A stretch of DNA of 64,000 nucleotides, taken from Straminergon stramineum. Taxonomy: Eukaryota > Streptophyta > Bryopsida > Hypnales > Calliergonaceae. The position numbers and the translations under genes are program-made. Where the stretch lies: positions 2,542,001-2,606,000 of the forward strand of contig OY987267.1 of the NCBI GenBank assembly GCA_963920665.1, given 5' to 3'. Positions 59,215-64,000 of this stretch are shown here, in pieces. Each line of letters starts with the position of its first letter. Within the stretch, counting starts at the first letter, position 1. Below the pieces are notes generated by a model. It had not been told where the DNA came from. It was given only the letters and a program-made list of their open reading frames with translations, and ran no database searches.

Positions 59215-60118
59215 CCCTTGAAGGACCAAGGCTATTTTTATGTCAAAAACCACTCAAAACTACCATTTCAATTTTATTCACCCAAGAAAGGGAAAACACA
59301 CACACAAAAAAAGAAAACTTTTTTTAGAATCTAACTATAGAATCTTGTACTTTACTTGTCTAACCAAGTGATAAAAATTTCATGAATTTTGACCAAACAA
59401 ATTGGAAGATATTCGCATTCAAAGTTGAAAAAGAAAGTTCTTTTGAACATTGGTTTGCATTTTCAAATGACTTTGGCTGCCTTTTGTTGAAATATTTTGC
59501 ATTACGAATTTTAAATTTTAAATTTATTGAAGAATTGAGTTGAAAGTCTCAGAATTTTTTTCAAAATATTCTTAATTTTCTTTCCTTAAAAAATAGTTAA
59601 GTAGAAGTAGATCCAAGATTATAAGAAAAACTAAATTGTTAATAACTTTAAGATGGGATTAAAATACAATAATCCCAATGGTAAAAATTTTCTAGCAAGC
59701 AAACTTAACCTTGTCAAAAAAAATTCTTAAAACAGTGTGAAAATTGCAATCATAAATGAATCCTATAAGTTATATTTTCTAAAAAATGCTCATATTCCCA
59801 AGAAAATCAAGATTTTTCATAACTAATCCAAATGGACGGAATCAAAGCTTCAAATGTAGACAAAAATATAACCTATAAGAAAAAAAAATTAAAAATGTCA
59901 TTTCTAGTTTTTGTGAATTTATTATTCTACCCATCAAGTTGAAATTTGGGCTTATTGTGGTATAATTTTGCTCCCTAGTACCGATTGAAAGAAAAATTAT
60001 ATTCCCATGAAGCTAATAAGTTTTTCTATCTAATGAGAAATTTTCACTAAAAATTGAGGTCATAGGAACTTGCCCAAAATCCATTTTGTCCCTTGAGGAG
60101 ACAATGGTCCTTTAGGGG
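59215..60118. mobile_element. TTAA-flanked element, copy F
   Basis: It begins CCCTTGAAGGACCAAGG and ends GGTCCTTTAGGGG, with TTAA on both sides (59211-59214 and 60119-60122). Inside, several blocks recur in copy E (TTTTTATGTCAAAAACC-like start, ATATTCCC near the right end). Confidence 0.6.
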
Positions 60119-60122
60119 TTAA

Positions 60123-60716
60123 CCCCTAAAGGACTAGGGGTGTTTGAGCAAAGCTCTTATTTCTTGACTAGCTCTTGTAACAAGCATAATTTCACAAATG
60201 TGTGATATGATTTTGATGATCGCCACCATTGAAATGAAAGAAGACTTATGTATCTTTTCTATGAAAAAAAGTCAACAAAATCGCATATTTTATGAAAAAA
60301 TGCCATTGTTGACAAAATTGATGAAAGATATCCAATTTGGTGGAACTTTGTACATGCGTTGAAATTGGAATGTTGAAATCGGAATGCTCAAAAGTGATCC
60401 AAAAACTCTGATTTTTTTTTCCATAAGTACATAGCATTATGATTTAGATTTGTAATCTTTTTCAAATCATTTTGAGGTGAGGAAAAAAAGATATGAGCAC
60501 ATGAAGTGATAGCCCAGAGTACTTTTCCTATTCTCAAAAAATTCACCAATAATCGCTCAGTCAATCATTTCTCGATCAGATTGTACCGATGGATTCAACA
60601 AAAAAAATCATCTAGGGTCTCTTTGTTGGTCACGAACTATTAGTGAGGTTCATATTCCAAATTTTCTACAAATGTACTTGCAAAAGCCACGTGGTGGCCT
60701 TATGGTCCTTTAGGGG
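60123..60716. mobile_element. TTAA-flanked element, copy G
   Basis: It begins CCCCTAAAGGACTAGGGG and ends TGGTCCTTTAGGGG, with TTAA on both sides (60119-60122 shared with copy F, and 60717-60720). It is 594 bp. Confidence 0.65.
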
Positions 60717-60724
60717 TTAAGGAA

Positions 60725-61880
60725 ACCAAACCTACTCTAATAGAAAAGAATGACTAAATCAACACGATTTGCTGGTTTGGTTAGCTTGATTCCATTTTTT
60801 TAGATGAGAATTGAGTTGATTTAGATAAGTTTTGTTGCTTGATTTGGACTCTTTGTTTTTTACCAATGTTTGCTACAATGTCATTGCAAAATTGATCAGA
60901 CCATTCTTATACCTAAAATGTACTCTTCCTAAACATGATATAGTGTAAGGTTGATTTTGAATATATACAATCAAAACAAACACTGGAAATTTATAGTTCA
61001 TCCATATGGTGTCCTCCAAATAGTTACATGCTTTAAAATTCTGGAATTCACTTCTACTTGAAAATAAGATGCAACAAAAGTACAACAATTTAACAATAAA
61101 AAAGCACACTCAAACGTTTATTTGGATGCTTTCAACCTTTCACGTGTAGTTACCAAAAGACAATACAATATGAAATTGATGTATTATAAAACCAATCCCT
61201 ATAGATTCTCACAAAAAATTTCACACTTCCTGATCATAGTCACAAAAGAATTTAAAGTCACTTTTGTTTGTATATCTTCAATGAATACTTCAAAAATTCA
61301 TATTTTATTCATATAGTGTTAAAAAATAATGAAAATATACAATAAGAGAGTCTAATTTTTTTTTTCAATTGCTAGCAAGATCCAACTTTAATAAAACAAT
61401 CTAATAAAACAAATTGTGTTCAAATGGTGGCTCATTTGGATGCTTTTAGGCACAATTAATTGAACCACTGAATGCCCAAGGCCTTTTCTAAGCTTCTTGG
61501 AATTTGCTCTAAACTAAACAAAACCTCAAACTTTAATAAATTTTAAGGAATGTTTTAATGTTGTAATCATATAGTTTTAAACTAGACGTAATGGGAATGA
61601 GGGTTGCTATTATGTGAGCCTATAAGCTTGAGCCTACAAGCCTAGAAGACTATACACCTATGTTATAGGTGTCTATATAATAGAAACCTTCTATGATTAT
61701 AATATAGTTATGTTATAGGTATTTATATTATCCATACCTTAAGATAGGTTGTTTGTTTCTTTTCTTTTGTTTGTTATGTTGAGATCTCTCAAACTATGCG
61801 TCCCCCTGTCTAGTTTATGGTATCGTTGGAAAGCCTTTGACAAGGAGGGGTGCATGGGCTTTACTTCATGGTGTTTGGAC
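60725..61880. other. AT-rich DNA without recognised gene
   Basis: No exon-like signal. Positions 61460-61600 match the dispersed repeat at 1497-1640. GTTATAGGTGTCTATATAAT/GTTATAGGTATTTATATTAT is a short local duplication at about 61660-61730. Confidence 0.4.
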
Positions 61881-61883
61881 TTA

Positions 61884-62610
61884 GGGTGATTGCAAGAAAC
61901 ACTTCATGTTTTTGGCTCAAAAACCCAATTTTTGGCCATAGGACTAGTAGTACTATGGACTACTATCAATTTTGCATGTTAGACTGTGTCTGCGAATTTC
62001 AATGGTCGATCTCAGGTGCCTATAGATTTTCATTGTTGATTCAGTACTATACAATACTATAGAATACTATAGAAGCCACTAGGAGTAGAAAATAACAGAA
62101 AGGGGGTCTATGGACCTTTTCATTTTTAGTAATTCAAAAAAAATTCAAAAAATTCCTAGAAAAAAGTCATTTTTGTAGACAAGCCTACTCTCACATTGCA
62201 CCAAAAACTTCTTCAAAGAAAATTTTCTCCTACCCCAACAATGTGCGCGAACAATGGTCAATTTAGCCCCATGTAGACACCCCATGCAAAAAAAAATTGC
62301 AAAAAACTCTTTGTCTTTCATTGGAATGCAAGTACACCTCCAACTTCTCCAATTTGTGGCTTCTAGTTCGCATTTTTGGGTACAACTTCGGCTCAAACCC
62401 TCCAAAATGGCCAAAGTCGACACCCAATCGGGAGCACTCTAAAAATAGTAAAGTAATTTTAAAAAGATACAGAATGTGTGAAACTTTTATGTGTACCTTC
62501 ATTCCAAATTTCAAGACGAGCAGACTTACGATGCAAAAGTTATGACCAAAAAACCACATGCCCAAGGGCAAGGGGACAAAAAATAGGACAAGGGTTTCTT
62601 GCAATCACCC
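61884..62610. mobile_element. Inverted-repeat element with GGGTGATTGCAAGAAACAC ends, copy 2
   Basis: The left end GGGTGATTGCAAGAAACAC and the right end TTTCTTGCAATCACCC pair. TTA lies just outside the left end, and TTA follows one base after the right end, so a TTA duplication of Harbinger type is possible. Inside are GGGACAAAAAATAGGACAA-like and CTCCAACTTCTCCAATTTG blocks. No transposase is encoded. Confidence 0.65.
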
Positions 62611-62970
62611 CTTATAGTGTGAAAGTTATGGAATTTCAAAGTTTTTTTGAATAAAAAAATTTTAAAAATACTTTTACTTTTATTTTGACTATGGCAACAA
62701 TATAGGCCATACTAGTAGGTGTTTAATTTATAAGCACCTTCTATAGTTGTATTATATCTATTTATACATATACTCAAGGCTAACATGCTCACATTTCCAT
62801 GCTCACATACTAGTACCGTTAAAAATGTGAAAGTAATTTGAAGTCTTTCAATCCACTTATTACATAATAGCATGACCAATCTCAAATTATGGTTATGGAA
62901 AAAATATGATTTTAAATATGATAACATGTTGAATTAAATACAATTTATATAGAGCATCTCAAAATCTATT

Positions 62971-63680
62971 GGGTCATTGCAAGAAACATTGGTCCTATTT
63001 TCTGTCACAATGAGAGTGACGGTTTTGTTATTTGCTATAACTTTTGAAGCTCAAGTTCAATGAACATGTCTAACTTGATGGTAATCATATCCCTTATTTT
63101 TTAGAAATAAAAAAAAAATCATTTTGTATTTAAAAATCATTTTTGTTAATTAGTCACAAAGTGCAATTTAGGGTTTTTCACTACTTTAGGAGTCCCCAAA
63201 TTTTATGATCTAGAATTGAAACTTTCATGGTCTATTTGTATAGTAGGAAAGCATGTATCTATCAAAGGAAATTTGAAAATATATTATTTTATGTCCTCCA
63301 CATGAGTGCAAACAACACTCCCATCGTGCACAATTTTTGAACATTGAAGATGGTTCTAATATCATTCTTTTATTGAAATATCATCTTCATTAACTTTTCC
63401 CATATATAAAATTTTTTAATTTAAAAAAAATCCTATTTATTACAAATTAAAATGTGAAAGTGCGAATTTTCATGAGAATTGGTACTTTTCTAGTCTCCTA
63501 CCTAGAGAATTTTTCTATGGTTTTCCTTCCTAGAGTACCTTTTTCTCAAAGTTTAATACATTAAAAATATTTTTTCCATTTTAAAAAAATTATTTTTATA
63601 ATTATAAAGTACTCCCGAAAAAAACAAGAGTACTATGAAAAATGTTACAAGAAATGGATGGTGTTTCTTGCAATGACCCT
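62971..63680. mobile_element. Inverted-repeat element with GGGTCATTGCAAGAAACA ends, copy 3
   Basis: The left end GGGTCATTGCAAGAAACAT and the right end GTGTTTCTTGCAATGACCC pair with compensating G/C differences from the other copies. The inner left block (GGTCCTATTTTCTGTCACA) matches the 12281 copy. No clear target duplication. Confidence 0.6.
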
Positions 63681-63684
63681 GCTC

Positions 63685-64000
63685 TATAATTTATAAAATG
63701 AATTTAGAATGTGAAAATATTTCCAAGTTATAGATAATGTATTTGAGCTTCATTCCCAAGACTAAAAAATCAAGTCTTGCAAAGGCCCCCTTAAATAGAA
63801 CCTTGAATAGAAATACTGAAAAAGTTTTTAACTTTTTATTCAAAATTATTTTTTGATGCTGAAAATAAATTTGAAGTATTATTCACATACAAGAAATTCC
63901 TAAAAAGATTAATTTGGTAAAAAATTATTCAACTTCAAAATTTTGTTGATACCAAAATATTAAATATGATGCCTTGGGAATTTAAAAATAATTGAATAAT
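63685..64000. other. AT-rich DNA to the window end, nothing recognised
   Basis: Short broken frames and A/T runs only. Confidence 0.4.

Noticed and set aside
62145..62604. Overlapping frames on both strands (up to 113 codons)
   Set aside because: They lie inside a non-autonomous inverted-repeat element, with no domain and conflicting strands.

Overview
The window looks like nuclear DNA of a land plant with a large, repeat-rich, AT-rich genome. The evidence is a plant-type B3-domain transcription factor gene with spliceosomal introns, a Mutator-like (MULE) transposon, CACTA elements and many MITE-like inverted-repeat elements, with long gene-poor AT-rich stretches between them. I cannot name the species. 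The transposase type recalls hypothetical proteins of non-seed plants, but that is only an impression.

Layout. 1-1,350: a possible 3' exon fragment, a 137-bp direct duplication flanking a GC-rich MITE, and a small TTAA-flanked element. 2,400-5,135: TTAA-flanked elements and small MITEs. 5,884-8,580 (minus): the only gene that looks intact, a four-exon two-B3-domain protein of about 538 residues, with GC-richer upstream DNA to about 10,000. 10,000-36,200: AT-rich DNA without recognisable genes, holding MITEs, TTAA-flanked elements, two CACTA-type elements (24,332 and 27,546) and a 600-bp inverted repeat.

36,225-52,411 is a complete 16.2-kb MULE with a perfect 10-bp target duplication (CATCTATAAG). 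It carries a minus-strand transposase (zinc finger, DDE-type core, SWIM finger) and two plus-strand multi-exon reading frames. The larger one joins a ParB-like domain to a permuted (beta-class) amino-methyltransferase. This is the most unusual content of the window. All nine internal stop codons I found in the three frames can be explained as C-to-T changes of CGA, CAG or CAA. The element also holds six long palindromes centred on a GGATCC-type core, a 22-23-bp minisatellite and a polypurine tract.

52,412-64,000: a 2.3-kb stretch rich in the word AATTGACTT, a 2.8-kb non-autonomous CACTA element (55,563), three TTAA-flanked elements placed end to end sharing their TTAA sites (58,810-60,716), and two elements with GGGTSATTGCAAGAAAC ends. 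No rRNA, tRNA or CRISPR was recognised.
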